Shown: one piece after another, positions 9,262 through 19,176 of the stretch
Layout: every line of letters begins with the position of its first letter
Numbering within the stretch: the stretch's first letter is position 1
Assembly: GCA_015654535.1 (NCBI GenBank)
Contig: JAATGU010000097.1
Span: 1 to 57,596 of the forward strand
Length of the DNA: 57,596 bases
Direction: 5' to 3'
Source of the DNA: Bacteroidales bacterium
Lineage (GTDB): Bacteria; Bacteroidota; Bacteroidia; Bacteroidales; Bacteroidaceae
Made by a program: the position numbers and the translations under genes
Notes under the pieces: generated by a model
The model's database searches: none
Told to the model about the DNA's origin: nothing
The model's input: only the letters and a program-made list of their open reading frames with translations

Positions 9262-9316
9262 CACGTTTTTTAATAGAGACGTTTTTATTATAGGTTCGCA
9301 TGTATTGCAGAATGAA

Positions 9317-10165
9317 ATGAAAGAGATAATTTTAGGGGCTGTCACTTTGTTTTTAATTACTTCTTGTAACGGTAAGAAATCGCAGATAGATCCTTTTAAA
9401 CCGCTGAATAACTTAGTTGATTCAGCAAATGAAAGTAATGATTCAATTTTCAATGACTCCATTGAAAATATACCACAAGCCATCAAAGCTGATGAAACGT
9501 TTGATGACTTTATTTTTAGTTTTGCTTCTGACAAAAAGATGCAACAACAAAGGATTCATTTCCCTCTTATTTTCAATAACAATAATACAGTAACAAAAAT
9601 TAAACGAGAGTTTTGGAAGAAAGATGATTTCTTTACCAAACAAAGTTATTATACGATGCTTTTTGATAATGAATCAGACATGGACTTAATGAGCGATACA
9701 TCTCTTAATTCAGCACAGTTTGAATGGGTTTATATGAAAACCAATATGATAAAAAAATACAATTTCAAACGTAAAAAAGGTGCATGGATGCTAGAGTCAA
9801 TCTTCCTGCATCCCATTGAGCCTTCTGAAAATGAAAACTTTGTAGATTTTTTCCATAAGTTTGCTAATGATAGTATATTTCAACGCTCCCGCATCCACCA
9901 ACCTCTGATTTTTGTCACTACAGATCCTGATGATGATTTTTCTATTTTAGAAACAACGATGGAAATCAATCAATGGTTTGCATTTGCACCCAAATTACCC
10001 AAAGATAAGTTTTCCAATATTAACTACGGGCAAAAGAATTCAAGTAACTCAAGCACTAAAATTCTTACGATGAAAGGTCTTGCTAATGGGTTTTCAAACA
10101 CCCTTTATTTCAGACGGCAAGGGAAAGAATGGGAGTTTTATAAATTCGAAGATCTAAGTAACTAA
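9317..10165 (+). CDS. DUF4348-type lipoprotein
   Basis: 282-aa predicted lipoprotein. I prefer the ATG at 9317 (MKEIILGAVTLFLITSCNGK) over a TTG four codons earlier because the lipobox ITSC then sits at the normal distance. The mature part is charged, with paired DDFIFSFASDKKMQQQRIHFPL and FVDFFHKFANDSIFQRSRIHQPL blocks. The two related halves (~70-165 and ~175-280) suggest an internal duplication, which matches the Bacteroides DUF4348 family. No catalytic motif is seen and the function is unknown. It is monocistronic, with a repeat-rich 340-bp gap downstream. Confidence 0.75.
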   Translation: MKEIILGAVTLFLITSCNGKKSQIDPFKPLNNLVDSANESNDSIFNDSIENIPQAIKADETFDDFIFSFASDKKMQQQRIHFPLIFNNNNTVTKIKREFWKKDDFFTKQSYYTMLFDNESDMDLMSDTSLNSAQFEWVYMKTNMIKKYNFKRKKGAWMLESIFLHPIEPSENENFVDFFHKFANDSIFQRSRIHQPLIFVTTDPDDDFSILETTMEINQWFAFAPKLPKDKFSNINYGQKNSSNSSTKILTMKGLANGFSNTLYFRRQGKEWEFYKFEDLSN

Positions 10166-10195
10166 CTGAAATTCATTATACTACTAACTTATTTT

Positions 10196-10283
10196 CAACT
10201 GTGGTACAATGGGCCCTCAACTGTGAAACGATAATCCCTCAACCGTGGGACCATGGGCTCTCAGCTGTGGGACGACCAACTTG
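10196..10283. repeat. Four-unit 22-bp tandem repeat
   Basis: Units start at 10196, 10218, 10240 and 10262, each exactly 22 bp after the last. They share CAaCtGTGgnACnA and, in three units, a pyrimidine end such as GGGCCCT. The fourth unit is diverged at its end. No coding potential. It is one of two 22-bp-period arrays in the window; function unknown. Confidence 0.85.
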
Positions 10284-10406
10284 TTTAGATAAAAAAAAAC
10301 AAGTTGTGAGAGATGAGAGATAACAATAATAGATAAGCCGATATCTATCACTTTATATTTTATTATCCATCACTTATTTGACCCCTAAAAGTGAGAGATG
10401 AGAGAT
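10277..10406. repeat. Hairpin and 16-bp direct repeats before murB
   Basis: CAACTTGTT (10277-10285) pairs with AACAAGTTG (10298-10306) around an A-rich loop. The 16-mer GTGAGAGATGAGAGAT occurs at 10306-10321 and again at 10391-10406, 85 bp apart. Between them ATAGATA/TATCTAT (10329-10335 and 10342-10348) forms another hairpin. The region lies between the lipoprotein gene and murB and carries no gene I can support. Confidence 0.75.
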
Positions 10407-10505
10407 TTATTTTTATTTTTTTTGTGCACAATATTAATTTTATCTATTCTTTGTGATAGAGCGTGGTCATAATTTTATTACTTTTACTTATAAATAAGCA
10501 TCCAG

Positions 10506-11519
10506 ATGATTACAATAGAAAAACAATATTCGTTACTTTCTCATAATACTTTTGGAATTGATGTAAAAACAGATTCTTTTATTGAGTACTCCAGCAGTGA
10601 AGACTTAAAAAAAATTTTATCTGATAAACTGATAAAGAATCCTTATTTACACATCGGAAGCGGAAGCAATTTACTATTCATATCTGATTATAAAGGAACC
10701 ATTCTTCATTCCAAAATTCAAGGAATTAAATTGAAAAAAGAAACCGATGATGAGGTATTTGTACAAGTAGGAGCCGGAGTGGAATGGGATTATTTTGTAG
10801 CTTATTGTGTGTCCCAAGGATGGGCAGGAATAGAAAACTTATCACTTATACCCGGAGAAGTCGGAGCCAGTGCCATACAAAATATTGGCGCCTATGGAGT
10901 AGAAGCAAAAGACCTGATCACTCAAGTAGAAACAGTAGAAAGAGGCACAGGAAAAACACGGATTTTCACAAATGCCGAATGCAATTACTCTTACCGCCAA
11001 AGCATCTTTAAGGCCGAGTTGAAAGATCAATATATCATCACATATGTTACTTTCAAATTAAGCAAACATCCTATTTATAATCTTGAATATGGTAATATCA
11101 ACTTAGAATTAACAAAGTACCCTGAAATATCACTTTCAACAATTCGCCAAGCCATTATTGCAATAAGAAACAGCAAACTACCTGACCCAAAGATAGAAGG
11201 CAACGCCGGTAGTTTTTTTATGAATCCTATTATTCCTCGTTCTCAATTTTTGGAATTACAAAAGCAGTTTCCCGATATTCCTCATTATGATATGGACAAA
11301 GACTGTGTAAAAATTCCTGCAGGATGGATGATTGATCGGTGCGGATGGAAAGGAAAAGCTATAGGACATGCCGGAGTTCACAGCAAACAAGCTCTAGTAC
11401 TTGTCAACAGAGGCAATGCAACTGGCGGTGAAATTGTAAACCTTTCGCAGGAAATTCGAACTTCAGTCAAGAATATGTTTAATATTGAAATTCATCCAGA
11501 GGTGAATTTTATTTTATAA
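10506..11519 (+). CDS. murB: UDP-N-acetylenolpyruvoylglucosamine reductase MurB
   Basis: 337-aa cytoplasmic flavoenzyme that reduces UDP-GlcNAc-enolpyruvate to UDP-MurNAc with NADPH in peptidoglycan synthesis. The FAD-binding segments are visible as HNTFGID and IGSGSNLLF, the core is GAGVEWD and [24 protein letters not shown], and the C-terminal part has [12 protein letters not shown] (catalytic Ser), PAGWMID and HPEVNF with the final catalytic Glu. The length and ordering fit the type I (E. coli-like) MurB. The gene is 4 bp upstream of the metallo-hydrolase gene and is probably cotranscribed with it. Confidence 0.97.
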   Translation: MITIEKQYSLLSHNTFGIDVKTDSFIEYSSSEDLKKILSDKLIKNPYLHIGSGSNLLFISDYKGTILHSKIQGIKLKKETDDEVFVQVGAGVEWDYFVAYCVSQGWAGIENLSLIPGEVGASAIQNIGAYGVEAKDLITQVETVERGTGKTRIFTNAECNYSYRQSIFKAELKDQYIITYVTFKLSKHPIYNLEYGNINLELTKYPEISLSTIRQAIIAIRNSKLPDPKIEGNAGSFFMNPIIPRSQFLELQKQFPDIPHYDMDKDCVKIPAGWMIDRCGWKGKAIGHAGVHSKQALVLVNRGNATGGEIVNLSQEIRTSVKNMFNIEIHPEVNFIL

Positions 11520-11523
11520 AATT

Positions 11524-12282
11524 ATGGAAATTACTATATTAGGAAGTGGAACATCAACGGGAGTGCCCGAAATTGGTTGCACTTGTCCTGTATGCACCTC
11601 TGATGATCTCAGAGACAACCGGCTTAGAGCTTCAGCATTCATACAGACAAATGGTACCAACATACTGATTGATTGTGGGCCGGACTTTCGCGAGCAAATG
11701 CTTGATCAAAAATTTGTTCGCATTGATGGCGTACTGATTACTCATGAACATTATGACCATGTAGGCGGAATAGATGATCTCCGTCCTTTTTGCCGTTTTG
11801 GAGAAATACCTCTTTATACTGAAGAGGACACTGCTCAACGCTTACGCATCCGTATGCCTTATTGTTTTGCTGAACATAAATATCCGGGGGTTCCTAAAAT
11901 ATCTATAACCAATATTACAGCCGGAATACCTTTTTATATTGGTCAAGTCAAAATACTGCCCATCCGTATATTCCATGGTAAAATGCCGATTCTGGGATAT
12001 AGAATTGAAAACATGGCATACATTACTGATATGCTCACAATGCCCGAAAAAGAATACAGTAAACTTGAAGGTCTGGATTGTCTGATTATGAACGCTCTTA
12101 GAATTGAGCCTCACCATACACACCAAAATTTGAAACAGGCCATTGAGCAGGCTAAACGTATAGGAGCCAAACAGACTTGGTTTATTCACATGAGTCATCA
12201 TATTGGATTACATGCCGATATAGAAAAAACGCTTCCTCCCAATATACATTTCGCATTCGATGGGCTTATGATTAAACCTTAG
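11524..12282 (+). CDS. PhnP-like MBL-fold metallo-hydrolase
   Basis: 252-aa metallo-beta-lactamase-fold protein. The N-terminal ILGSGTSTGVPEIGCTCPVC places a CxCxxC-type zinc site as in PhnP, and the metal motif THEHYDHVGGIDDLRPF (HxHxDH) is complete. Later ligands are seen in IRIFHG, AYITDM and HMSHHIGLH. PhnP is a cyclic-phosphodiester phosphodiesterase and related proteins include RNase Z-like hydrolases; the substrate here is unknown. It is 4 bp after murB in the same direction. Confidence 0.88.
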   Translation: MEITILGSGTSTGVPEIGCTCPVCTSDDLRDNRLRASAFIQTNGTNILIDCGPDFREQMLDQKFVRIDGVLITHEHYDHVGGIDDLRPFCRFGEIPLYTEEDTAQRLRIRMPYCFAEHKYPGVPKISITNITAGIPFYIGQVKILPIRIFHGKMPILGYRIENMAYITDMLTMPEKEYSKLEGLDCLIMNALRIEPHHTHQNLKQAIEQAKRIGAKQTWFIHMSHHIGLHADIEKTLPPNIHFAFDGLMIKP

Positions 12283-12298
12283 TAATCCTTTTACGTCT

Positions 12299-12345
12299 AA
12301 ACAAACAGAAGTTCCGGCCGGAGCTCATATAATTTCTATTTGTTT
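12299..12345. promoter_or_regulatory. Long hairpin with CCGGCCGG core between the metallo-hydrolase and LTxxQ genes
   Basis: AAACAAACAGAA (12299-12310) pairs with TTCTATTTGTTT (12334-12345), 11 of 12 bases plus one G-U wobble. The enclosed sequence holds the self-complementary CCGGCCGG. It may end the murB transcript or form a 5'-UTR structure of the next gene. Confidence 0.5.
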
Positions 12346-12365
12346 AATTAAATAATCTATGTAAA

Positions 12366-12791
12366 ATGAAAACAAATTTTTTTATGACATTAGCAATCGT
12401 GCTAACTTGTGCATGTTCTTCACTGCAAGCCCAGCAACAAGGAAGAGGAGGACGTGATATTCTTAATGAAAACATGATTAAAGAATTGAAGCTTACCGAT
12501 CAGCAGGTTACTAATATAAAGAAAGCAGATGCTGATCTTAAAACTCAAATGCAAACTCTGAGAGATAACAAAAGTCTTTCTAAAAAAGAAATAAAAGAAG
12601 CGATGGATAAGATGAGAGAAGACCGCAAAGCGATTCTAAAAAACAATCTTACTACTGAGCAATACATTACCTATCTTGAACAACAAATTGAACGGCTTCA
12701 AAAAATGAATATGGAAAATAGAAGTAAAAACTTTGAATCCAGAGAACGTGCTCCTCGCAATTTTGATAATCCAGAACCTGCTAATCCATAA
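12366..12791 (+). CDS. Periplasmic LTxxQ/CpxP-Spy-like protein
   Basis: 141-aa exported protein. The signal peptide (MKTNFFMTLAIVLTCACSSLQAQ) is followed by QGRGGRD and the motif LKLTDQQVTNIKKADADLKTQMQTL, which matches the LTxxQ helix of the Spy/CpxP family. A second charged helix covers ~65-120. The TCACSS segment might instead be a lipobox. Spy/CpxP proteins act as periplasmic chaperones or stress sensors; the Bacteroides relatives are uncharacterised. It converges on the threonine dehydrogenase gene at a hairpin terminator. Confidence 0.7.
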   Translation: MKTNFFMTLAIVLTCACSSLQAQQQGRGGRDILNENMIKELKLTDQQVTNIKKADADLKTQMQTLRDNKSLSKKEIKEAMDKMREDRKAILKNNLTTEQYITYLEQQIERLQKMNMENRSKNFESRERAPRNFDNPEPANP

Positions 12792-12837
12792 AATAGCTCA
12801 GAAGAAAAAAGTTTTTACCATTAAAAAAATAAATAAA

Positions 12838-12880
12838 AATACTTCTGCTGCTTCTGATAAAAGAGGCAGAAGCATTTTTA
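12838..12880. terminator. Hairpin terminator between convergent genes
   Basis: AATACTTCTGC (12838-12848) pairs with GCAGAAGCATT (12866-12876) with one G-U pair. The downstream side runs into TTTTT, so it can end the LTxxQ gene, and the A-rich flank serves the opposite strand. Confidence 0.75.
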
Positions 12881-12893
12881 TAATTGAGGGCAA

Positions 12894-13850
12894 TTATTTC
12901 AAATCTCTTGCCTTTAATTTTTCAATCATATCGACAGTCATACTTTCCAGATTATATTGAGGTTTCCAATCCCATTCCTGTTGAGCACAAGTATCATCTA
13001 AACTATCGGGCCAACTATCTGCAATCAACTGTTTTAACGGATCAATATCATAAGTCATTTCGAAGGAAGGCAAATTTTTCTTTATTTCGGCATAGATCGT
13101 TTCCGGTGCAAAACTCATAGACGCAATATTGAAAGCATTACGATGAATCAACCGTGTAGGGTCCGCTTCCATCAATGAAATAGCAGCATTCATTGCATCA
13201 GGCATATACATCATATCCATAAATGTTCCCTCTTTAAGGGGACATACAAATCTCTGCCCTTTGACCGCGGAATAATAAATGTCCACTGCATAATCGGTGG
13301 TTCCACCTCCCGGAGCAGTTACATTGGATATTATTCCCGGAAAACGAACGGCACGAGTATCAACTCCATATCTGCCATAATAATAGTCACTGACAAGTTC
13401 TGTGGTCACTTTTGTTACGCCGTACATGGTACGCGGACGTTGTATGGTATCTTGAGGCGTTTTCACATGTGGAGTTGTAGATCCAAATGAGCCTATTGAG
13501 CTGGGAGTAAAGACTGCGCAATTATACTGGCGCGCCACTTCAAGAATATTAAACAGGCCATCCACACCTATATGCCAAGCCAACTGAGGTTTACTCTCAG
13601 CAACTACTGAGAGAAGAGCCGCAAGATTATAAATTGTATCAATCTTATATTTCTTAACTACATCTAAGATCATTTCCGAATAGGTGACATCTGCCAATGC
13701 AGATGGACCAGACTCGAGTAATTCTCCTTTCGGTTCAGAACTCTGGATATATCCGGCAATTACATGATTATTCCCATAACGTTTACGTAGTTCCATCGTG
13801 AGTTCTGACCCTATTTGCCCGGTAGCTCCCACAACCAAAATATTCTTCAT
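12894..13850 (-). CDS. SDR-type L-threonine 3-dehydrogenase
   Basis: 318-aa extended short-chain dehydrogenase/epimerase-like enzyme. The Rossmann motif VVGATGQIGSEL binds NAD, the active-site YGVTKVTTE carries YxxxK with an upstream TPSSIGSFG, and PGIISNVTAPGGGTTDYAVDIYY matches the SDR threonine dehydrogenases found in Bacteroidetes and animals. The enzyme would oxidise L-threonine to 2-amino-3-ketobutyrate. The divergent neighbour kbl encodes the next step, which supports this specificity over a generic nucleotide-sugar epimerase. This form is unrelated to the E. coli zinc-dependent Tdh. Confidence 0.88.
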   Translation of the reverse strand: MKNILVVGATGQIGSELTMELRKRYGNNHVIAGYIQSSEPKGELLESGPSALADVTYSEMILDVVKKYKIDTIYNLAALLSVVAESKPQLAWHIGVDGLFNILEVARQYNCAVFTPSSIGSFGSTTPHVKTPQDTIQRPRTMYGVTKVTTELVSDYYYGRYGVDTRAVRFPGIISNVTAPGGGTTDYAVDIYYSAVKGQRFVCPLKEGTFMDMMYMPDAMNAAISLMEADPTRLIHRNAFNIASMSFAPETIYAEIKKNLPSFEMTYDIDPLKQLIADSWPDSLDDTCAQQEWDWKPQYNLESMTVDMIEKLKARDLK

Positions 13851-14027
13851 TGTGTCTTATATTTACTTTATGTTAGAATGAACATGCAAAGTAAATACAT
13901 TTTTATGATTTAAAATCTAAAAAACATTGTTTATTCAAGAAAAATATAGAAATTTGTAGAGGATTATATGATAGCTATCCATATAATAGAGAACAGTACA
14001 AACATTCACTCGTTAAAAGAAATATAT

Positions 14028-15215
14028 ATGTACGGTAAAATGAAAGAATTTCTCTGTAATACCATTACTGAGATTAAAGAAGCAGGACTTTATAAAGAAG
14101 AACGGCTGATTGAAAGTGCACAGCAAGCTGCAATTACTGTAAAGGGAAAAGAAGTACTTAACTTTTGTGCTAACAACTATCTGGGATTATCCAATCATCC
14201 ACGTGTGATAAAAGCGGCAAAAGAAATGATAGACAGGCGTGGATATGGAATGTCTTCTGTACGTTTTATCTGTGGTACTCAAGATATTCACAAAGAATTA
14301 GAAAGTGCCATTTCAGCCTATTTCCACACAGAAGATACTATTCTTTATGCTGCTTGCTTTGACGCCAATGGTGGAATATTTGAGCCTTTGCTTGGAGAAG
14401 AAGACGCTATTATTTCAGATTCACTGAATCATGCTTCCATCATTGACGGTGTAAGACTTTGTAAGGCAAAACGCTACCGATATGCCAATGCAGATATGAA
14501 GGATCTTGAAAAATGCCTGCAAGAAGCACAAGCACAACGATTCCGCATCATTGTGACCGACGGAGTTTTCTCTATGGATGGAAACGTAGCTCCGATGGAT
14601 AAAATTTGTGATCTGGCTGATAAATACAGTGCCCTAGTAATGGTCGATGAGTGTCACTCTGCTGGTGTTGTGGGAAAGACCGGACATGGTGTTAACGAAC
14701 AATTTAACACCTATGGACGTATTGATATAGTAACAGGCACATTAGGTAAATCATTTGGAGGAGCTATCGGTGGATTCACTACAGGACATAAAGAGATTAT
14801 AGAATTACTTCGTCAGCGTTCCCGTCCTTACTTATTTTCTAATTCTATTCCTCCCGCAGTTGTAGGCGCCAGTCTGGAAGTATTTAAGATATTAAAAGAA
14901 AATGATGCCTTGCACGAAAAGTTAGTAGAAAACGTAACCTATTTCCGCACTAAGATGCTGGAGGCCGGATTCGATATCAAACCGACTCAGAGTGCTATTT
15001 GTGCAGTAATGCTTTATAATGCCAAACTCTCACAACAATATGCAGCGAGATTACTAGAAGAGGGTATTTATGTAACTGGTTTCTACTATCCTGTAGTACC
15101 TAAAGATCAAGCGCGAATACGAGTCCAACTTTCTGCCGGACATGATAAAATTCATCTGGATAAATGTATTGATGCATTCATTAAAGTAGGAAAAGAATTA
15201 GCGATTTTGAAATAA
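14028..15215 (+). CDS. kbl: 2-amino-3-ketobutyrate CoA ligase (glycine C-acetyltransferase)
   Basis: 395-aa alpha-oxoamine synthase that cleaves 2-amino-3-ketobutyrate with CoA to glycine and acetyl-CoA. PLP-family motifs: NFCANNYLGLSNHP, SSVRFICGTQDIHKELE, DSLNHASIIDG, MVDECHSAGVVG and the lysine-binding TGTLGKSFGGAIGG. I choose the ATG at 14028 (MYGKMKEFL) rather than one 20 codons earlier, because the extra segment lacks family similarity and 395 aa is the usual size. It sits divergent from the threonine dehydrogenase gene, completing the threonine-to-glycine pathway, and is 5 bp before plsC. Confidence 0.95.
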   Translation: MYGKMKEFLCNTITEIKEAGLYKEERLIESAQQAAITVKGKEVLNFCANNYLGLSNHPRVIKAAKEMIDRRGYGMSSVRFICGTQDIHKELESAISAYFHTEDTILYAACFDANGGIFEPLLGEEDAIISDSLNHASIIDGVRLCKAKRYRYANADMKDLEKCLQEAQAQRFRIIVTDGVFSMDGNVAPMDKICDLADKYSALVMVDECHSAGVVGKTGHGVNEQFNTYGRIDIVTGTLGKSFGGAIGGFTTGHKEIIELLRQRSRPYLFSNSIPPAVVGASLEVFKILKENDALHEKLVENVTYFRTKMLEAGFDIKPTQSAICAVMLYNAKLSQQYAARLLEEGIYVTGFYYPVVPKDQARIRVQLSAGHDKIHLDKCIDAFIKVGKELAILK

Positions 15216-15220
15216 TTTGT

Positions 15221-15979
15221 ATGAAGATATTATATTATATCTATCAAGTTTGCATTGCGCTTCCTATTCTCTTAGTTCTTACGATTCTTACTGCATTAAT
15301 CACTATAGTGGGATGTACATTAGGAAGCGCACATTTTTGGGGATATTATCCAGGTAAAGTATGGTCGCGGCTTATCTGTTTCTTTTTATTGATACGAGTA
15401 AAAGTTGTAGGGCAAGAAAATATAAAGGGAAAAACATCTTATGTTTTTGTAGCCAATCATCAAGGAGCTTTTGATATTTTCCTTATTTACGGTTATTTAG
15501 GACGTAATTTTAAATGGATGATGAAAAAAGGACTACGGAAAATTCTTTTTGTAGGGAAAGCTTGTGAGGAAGCAGGTCACATATTTGTAGACAGGTCGGG
15601 CCCTAGAAAAGTATTAGAAACAATTCAAAAGGCTAAGGCTACGCTCACAGAAGGAACGTCCGTCGTTGTTTTTCCAGAAGGAGCACGAAGTTTTACCGGG
15701 CATATGGGTTATTTTAAAAAAGGAGCATTCCAACTGGCGGACGATTTACAATTAGCCGTTGTCCCGTTAACCATTGACGGTTCTTTTGATATTTTACCAC
15801 GTACTGGCAAATGGATTCATCTCCATTCAATGACGCTCACAATCCATCAGCCGATTACTCCAAAAGAAAAAGGCTCAATAAATGTCCAAGAGACATTAAA
15901 GGAAGCATATAAAATAGTAGAGAGTGCTCTCCCTGAAAGACATAAAGGCATGATAAATAATCCGGATCAGGACATTTAA
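15221..15979 (+). CDS. plsC: 1-acyl-sn-glycerol-3-phosphate acyltransferase
   Basis: 252-aa membrane acyltransferase that forms phosphatidic acid. An N-terminal hydrophobic segment (ALPILLVLTILTALITIVG) anchors it. Motif I is NHQGAFD (NHxxxxD), motif II is GHIFVDRSGP, motif III is FPEGARSFTG and motif IV is VVPLTIDGS, the classic PlsC set. It follows kbl by 5 bp, so it is probably cotranscribed although no metabolic link is evident. Confidence 0.92.
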   Translation: MKILYYIYQVCIALPILLVLTILTALITIVGCTLGSAHFWGYYPGKVWSRLICFFLLIRVKVVGQENIKGKTSYVFVANHQGAFDIFLIYGYLGRNFKWMMKKGLRKILFVGKACEEAGHIFVDRSGPRKVLETIQKAKATLTEGTSVVVFPEGARSFTGHMGYFKKGAFQLADDLQLAVVPLTIDGSFDILPRTGKWIHLHSMTLTIHQPITPKEKGSINVQETLKEAYKIVESALPERHKGMINNPDQDI

Positions 15980-15988
15980 ACCAGAATG

Positions 15989-16747
15989 TTATTTTTCAGC
16001 AGCAGTAGGCTGAGCCATCATTGAAGCCTGCTGTTCATTCTGTTGTAATATCTGATGTTCCTGAATTGATTGCATATTTTCATGTGCTTTAGTCACATAT
16101 TCTTTTATCAAAGGATTATTTTTAAAAGAATCCGGAGCATCTTTTACAATTTCTTCCATTGCAGGTGTCATTAATGGATAAGGAAAATTACTACACATCA
16201 TCATAAAAACACCTGGACCTAATACATTTTCGTAATTCTCAGAAATAAAGGTCTTGACATAAGCATTCATCTCACCCATGAGCTGATCACTTTCTTTAGT
16301 CAGTTGCTCCTGTATTTGCAAAGGATCAACTCCATTCAGAATCATTTTTGCTTCTTTATGTCCCAAATCCTCTATACTCATATCCATAGACGACTTTTTT
16401 TCGACAAAAGCATACAACTTATCATTCAAAGGCGTACCCTTTACTATTAATTTTGTATCTGCTATAGATATTTCTATATTTCCCCCTTCCAATACCATTG
16501 GCATAATATTCTCATCATCCATAAAAAGAGAAGCCATTTGCACTGAGTCTATATTTCCCTTCATTGTAAATTCTCCATGCACTACCTCTGCTGAATCTAC
16601 TGTTATCCATTTTCCACTCTGAGCCACCTTAAGGAATAACATTTTCCCATCAAGACTAGAAACAGAAGATACACCTGCAATTTTATAACTTTTACTGCAG
16701 GAAGTAAATGCAAATAAAAGAAGTATCAAAGAGTAGAATTTCATCAT
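15989..16747 (-). CDS. DUF4369-domain lipoprotein
   Basis: 252-aa predicted lipoprotein: MMKFYSLILLLFAFTSCSK shows a lipobox (FTSC). The domain KIAGVSSVSSLDGKMLFLKVAQSGKWITVDSAEVVHGEFTMKGNIDS matches DUF4369, a beta-rich domain that in Bacteroides often precedes a thioredoxin/TlpA-like domain. Here no thioredoxin CxxC domain follows; instead a helical tail ends in Gln/Met-rich sequence. The function is unknown. Convergent with plsC, with only 9 bp between the stops. A start one codon later is equally possible. Confidence 0.75.
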   Translation of the reverse strand: MMKFYSLILLLFAFTSCSKSYKIAGVSSVSSLDGKMLFLKVAQSGKWITVDSAEVVHGEFTMKGNIDSVQMASLFMDDENIMPMVLEGGNIEISIADTKLIVKGTPLNDKLYAFVEKKSSMDMSIEDLGHKEAKMILNGVDPLQIQEQLTKESDQLMGEMNAYVKTFISENYENVLGPGVFMMMCSNFPYPLMTPAMEEIVKDAPDSFKNNPLIKEYVTKAHENMQSIQEHQILQQNEQQASMMAQPTAAEK

Positions 16748-16956
16748 ATTTTGAGCCGAATTTATTATATCATTATAATAACATAGACAAATGTACTACC
16801 AATAATTTACTAATAGAAACTTTTTATTATTATTTAAAACTTTTGAATATCTGTTTTATACTAATTTGTTAATAATCTTTCGATGACAGATTCAATATCA
16901 TCCATTTTTCTTAAAATGTTATGAAATAGATCGAAGAAGGAATCAATATTAAATTC

Positions 16957-16964
16957 TATCTTTG
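16957..16964 (+). promoter_or_regulatory. -7 element for the S46 peptidase pair
   Basis: TATCTTTG matches the Bacteroides -7 consensus and lies 31 bp upstream of the first S46 peptidase ATG. No clear TTTG is present at the -33 distance. Confidence 0.55.
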
Positions 16965-16995
16965 CAATCTGAAATAAATATCAAATATTAGCTAA

Positions 16996-19161
16996 ATGAA
17001 TAAATTAAAAATTTCTTTGTTCACACTCTTAGTGCTGACATTGCTGCCTGTAAAGGCAGATGAAGGTATGTGGCTACTTCAATTAATGAAAGAACAGCAT
17101 TCTATTGATCTGATGAAAAAGCAGGGATTGCAATTGGAAGTCGACGACGTATATAACCCAAATGGAGTTTCTCTCAAAGATGCCGTGGGTATTTTCGGTG
17201 GTGGATGTACAGGTGAGATTATTTCTGCTGAAGGACTAATTTTAACTAACCATCATTGCGGTTATGATGCCATACAACAACATAGTTCTGTAGAACATGA
17301 TTTTTTAACGGACGGATTCTGGGCAAAAAGCCGTAAAGAAGAAATTCCAACTCCAGGATTAGCATTTACTTTTATTGAAAGAATAGAAGACATTACCGAT
17401 ATTGTCAATGCTCAAATTAAAGAAGGCAAAATTTCAGTAATTGATTCTTATACATCCGGCTATACAACTCGGCTGGCTAATGAATTATTAGCTAAAAGTG
17501 ATCTGAAAGGAAAGCCAGGCATTAGTGCACAAGCACTCCCGTTTTATGCAGGAAATAAATTCTACTTAATTTATAAAAAGAAATACAGTGACATACGTAT
17601 GGTGGCCGCCCCACCCTCTTCCATCGGCAAATTTGGTGGAGAAACAGATAACTGGATGTGGCCTCGCCATACCGGAGATTTCTCTATGTTCCGCATTTAT
17701 GCTGATGCGAATGGAGAACCAGCTGAATACAGTGAAAAGAATGTTCCTTTGAAATGCAAAAAGCATTTGACTATTTCTTTGAAAGGTATTGAAGAAGGAG
17801 ATTATGCTATGATTATGGGCTTCCCGGGAAGTACTTCCCGTTACCTCACTGCATCGGAAGTTAAGGAACGTATGGAATCAGAAAATGCACCAAGAATTCG
17901 CATCCGCGGCGCACGACAGGATGTCTTAAAGGTTGAAATGGACAAGAGCGATAAAGTGCGCATTCAATATGCAAGCAAGTTTGCCCGTTCCAGTAACTAT
18001 TGGAAAAATTCTATAGGCATGAACAAAGCACTTATAGATAACAAAGTGATTGAAACAAAAATCGATCAGGAAAATAAATTCAATGAATTTGCCAAATCAA
18101 AAGGCAATCAAGAATATATGAATGTAATAAAAGGAATTGATGATGCCGTGACAAAATCCTCAGCCATAGAATATCAATGGATTTGCTTCAGAGAAGTCTT
18201 CTTAAGCGGAATAGAACTTGGAACCCCTTATTTATTGTGCGACACTCTGAAAAGTGCTTTAGACAAAAAGGACCATGCATTGTTTCAATCTACGCTTGAG
18301 AATATGAAAAAAGCCTATGCTGAGATTCACAATAAAGACTATGATCACGAAGTGGACCGGAAAGTAGCCAAAGCCCTTTTACCATTATATGCTGAAATGA
18401 TTCCGGCCGAACAACGTCCGTCAATCTATAAAGTTATTAATGACAAATTTAAAGGCGACTATGATAAGTTTGTAGATGAATGTTATGGCAACTCTATCTT
18501 TGCCAGTCAAACAAATTTTGATCGTTTTATTAATAAACCATCCGTAACTTCTTTGAAAAAAGATTTAATGTATCAATTTGCGTTGTCTAAAAATGAAAAG
18601 CTAAAGGCACTCACTGATGAACGCAAAGCACTAACAGAGCCTCTCACCTTACTTCATAAGACTTATGTCCGTGGATTAAGTGAAATGAAGGAGCCTATCC
18701 CCTCATATCCTGATGCTAATTTCACCATTCGTCTTACCTATGGTAACGTAAAAGCTTACAATCCAAAAGATGGTGTACACTTTAAATATTATACAACCAT
18801 GAAAGGTATTATGGAAAAAGAGGATCCAAACAACCGTGAATTTAATGTTCCGGCTAAACTAAAAGAATTATATAATAATAAAGACTTTGGAAGATACGCC
18901 ATGAAAAACGGTGAAATGCCTGTTTGCTTTCTTTCAACAAATGACATTACGGGAGGCAATTCCGGAAGTCCGGTTATCAATGGCAATGGTGAATTAATCG
19001 GAGCTGCTTTTGATGGCAACTGGGAATCGTTAAGTGGAGATATTAACTTCAACAATGATCTTCAACGATGCATTTGCGTAGACATTCGTTATGTATTGTT
19101 TATTGTAGAAAAGTTAGGTAACAGCAAACATTTGATTGACGAAATGACTATTGCACAATAA
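16996..19161 (+). CDS. S46 family dipeptidyl-peptidase, DPP7-like
   Basis: 721-aa exported serine exopeptidase with a signal peptide (cleavage near VKA-DEGMW). It has the TNHHCGYD catalytic His block (H87), the [14 protein letters not shown] block with the Asp region and the nucleophile in GGNSGSP (S656). Family members remove dipeptides from protein N-termini in the periplasm. In the Porphyromonas enzymes Gly or Arg at position 673 sets P1 preference; here the equivalent is Gly674 (FDGNW), as in DPP7, which prefers hydrophobic P1 residues. The specificity is my inference from that residue. The gene is 15 bp upstream of its paralogue, consistent with one operon. Confidence 0.93.
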   Translation: MNKLKISLFTLLVLTLLPVKADEGMWLLQLMKEQHSIDLMKKQGLQLEVDDVYNPNGVSLKDAVGIFGGGCTGEIISAEGLILTNHHCGYDAIQQHSSVEHDFLTDGFWAKSRKEEIPTPGLAFTFIERIEDITDIVNAQIKEGKISVIDSYTSGYTTRLANELLAKSDLKGKPGISAQALPFYAGNKFYLIYKKKYSDIRMVAAPPSSIGKFGGETDNWMWPRHTGDFSMFRIYADANGEPAEYSEKNVPLKCKKHLTISLKGIEEGDYAMIMGFPGSTSRYLTASEVKERMESENAPRIRIRGARQDVLKVEMDKSDKVRIQYASKFARSSNYWKNSIGMNKALIDNKVIETKIDQENKFNEFAKSKGNQEYMNVIKGIDDAVTKSSAIEYQWICFREVFLSGIELGTPYLLCDTLKSALDKKDHALFQSTLENMKKAYAEIHNKDYDHEVDRKVAKALLPLYAEMIPAEQRPSIYKVINDKFKGDYDKFVDECYGNSIFASQTNFDRFINKPSVTSLKKDLMYQFALSKNEKLKALTDERKALTEPLTLLHKTYVRGLSEMKEPIPSYPDANFTIRLTYGNVKAYNPKDGVHFKYYTTMKGIMEKEDPNNREFNVPAKLKELYNNKDFGRYAMKNGEMPVCFLSTNDITGGNSGSPVINGNGELIGAAFDGNWESLSGDINFNNDLQRCICVDIRYVLFIVEKLGNSKHLIDEMTIAQ

Positions 19162-19176
19162 AACAACTCTGTCTTT

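Noticed and set aside
9305..9316. TTG start of the DUF4348-type lipoprotein
   Set aside because: The ATG at 9317 gives a normal signal sequence and lipobox distance, so the earlier TTG is not needed.
10196..10283. CRISPR array upstream of murB
   Set aside because: The repeats are directly adjacent with no unique spacers and are degenerate; a tandem repeat explains them.
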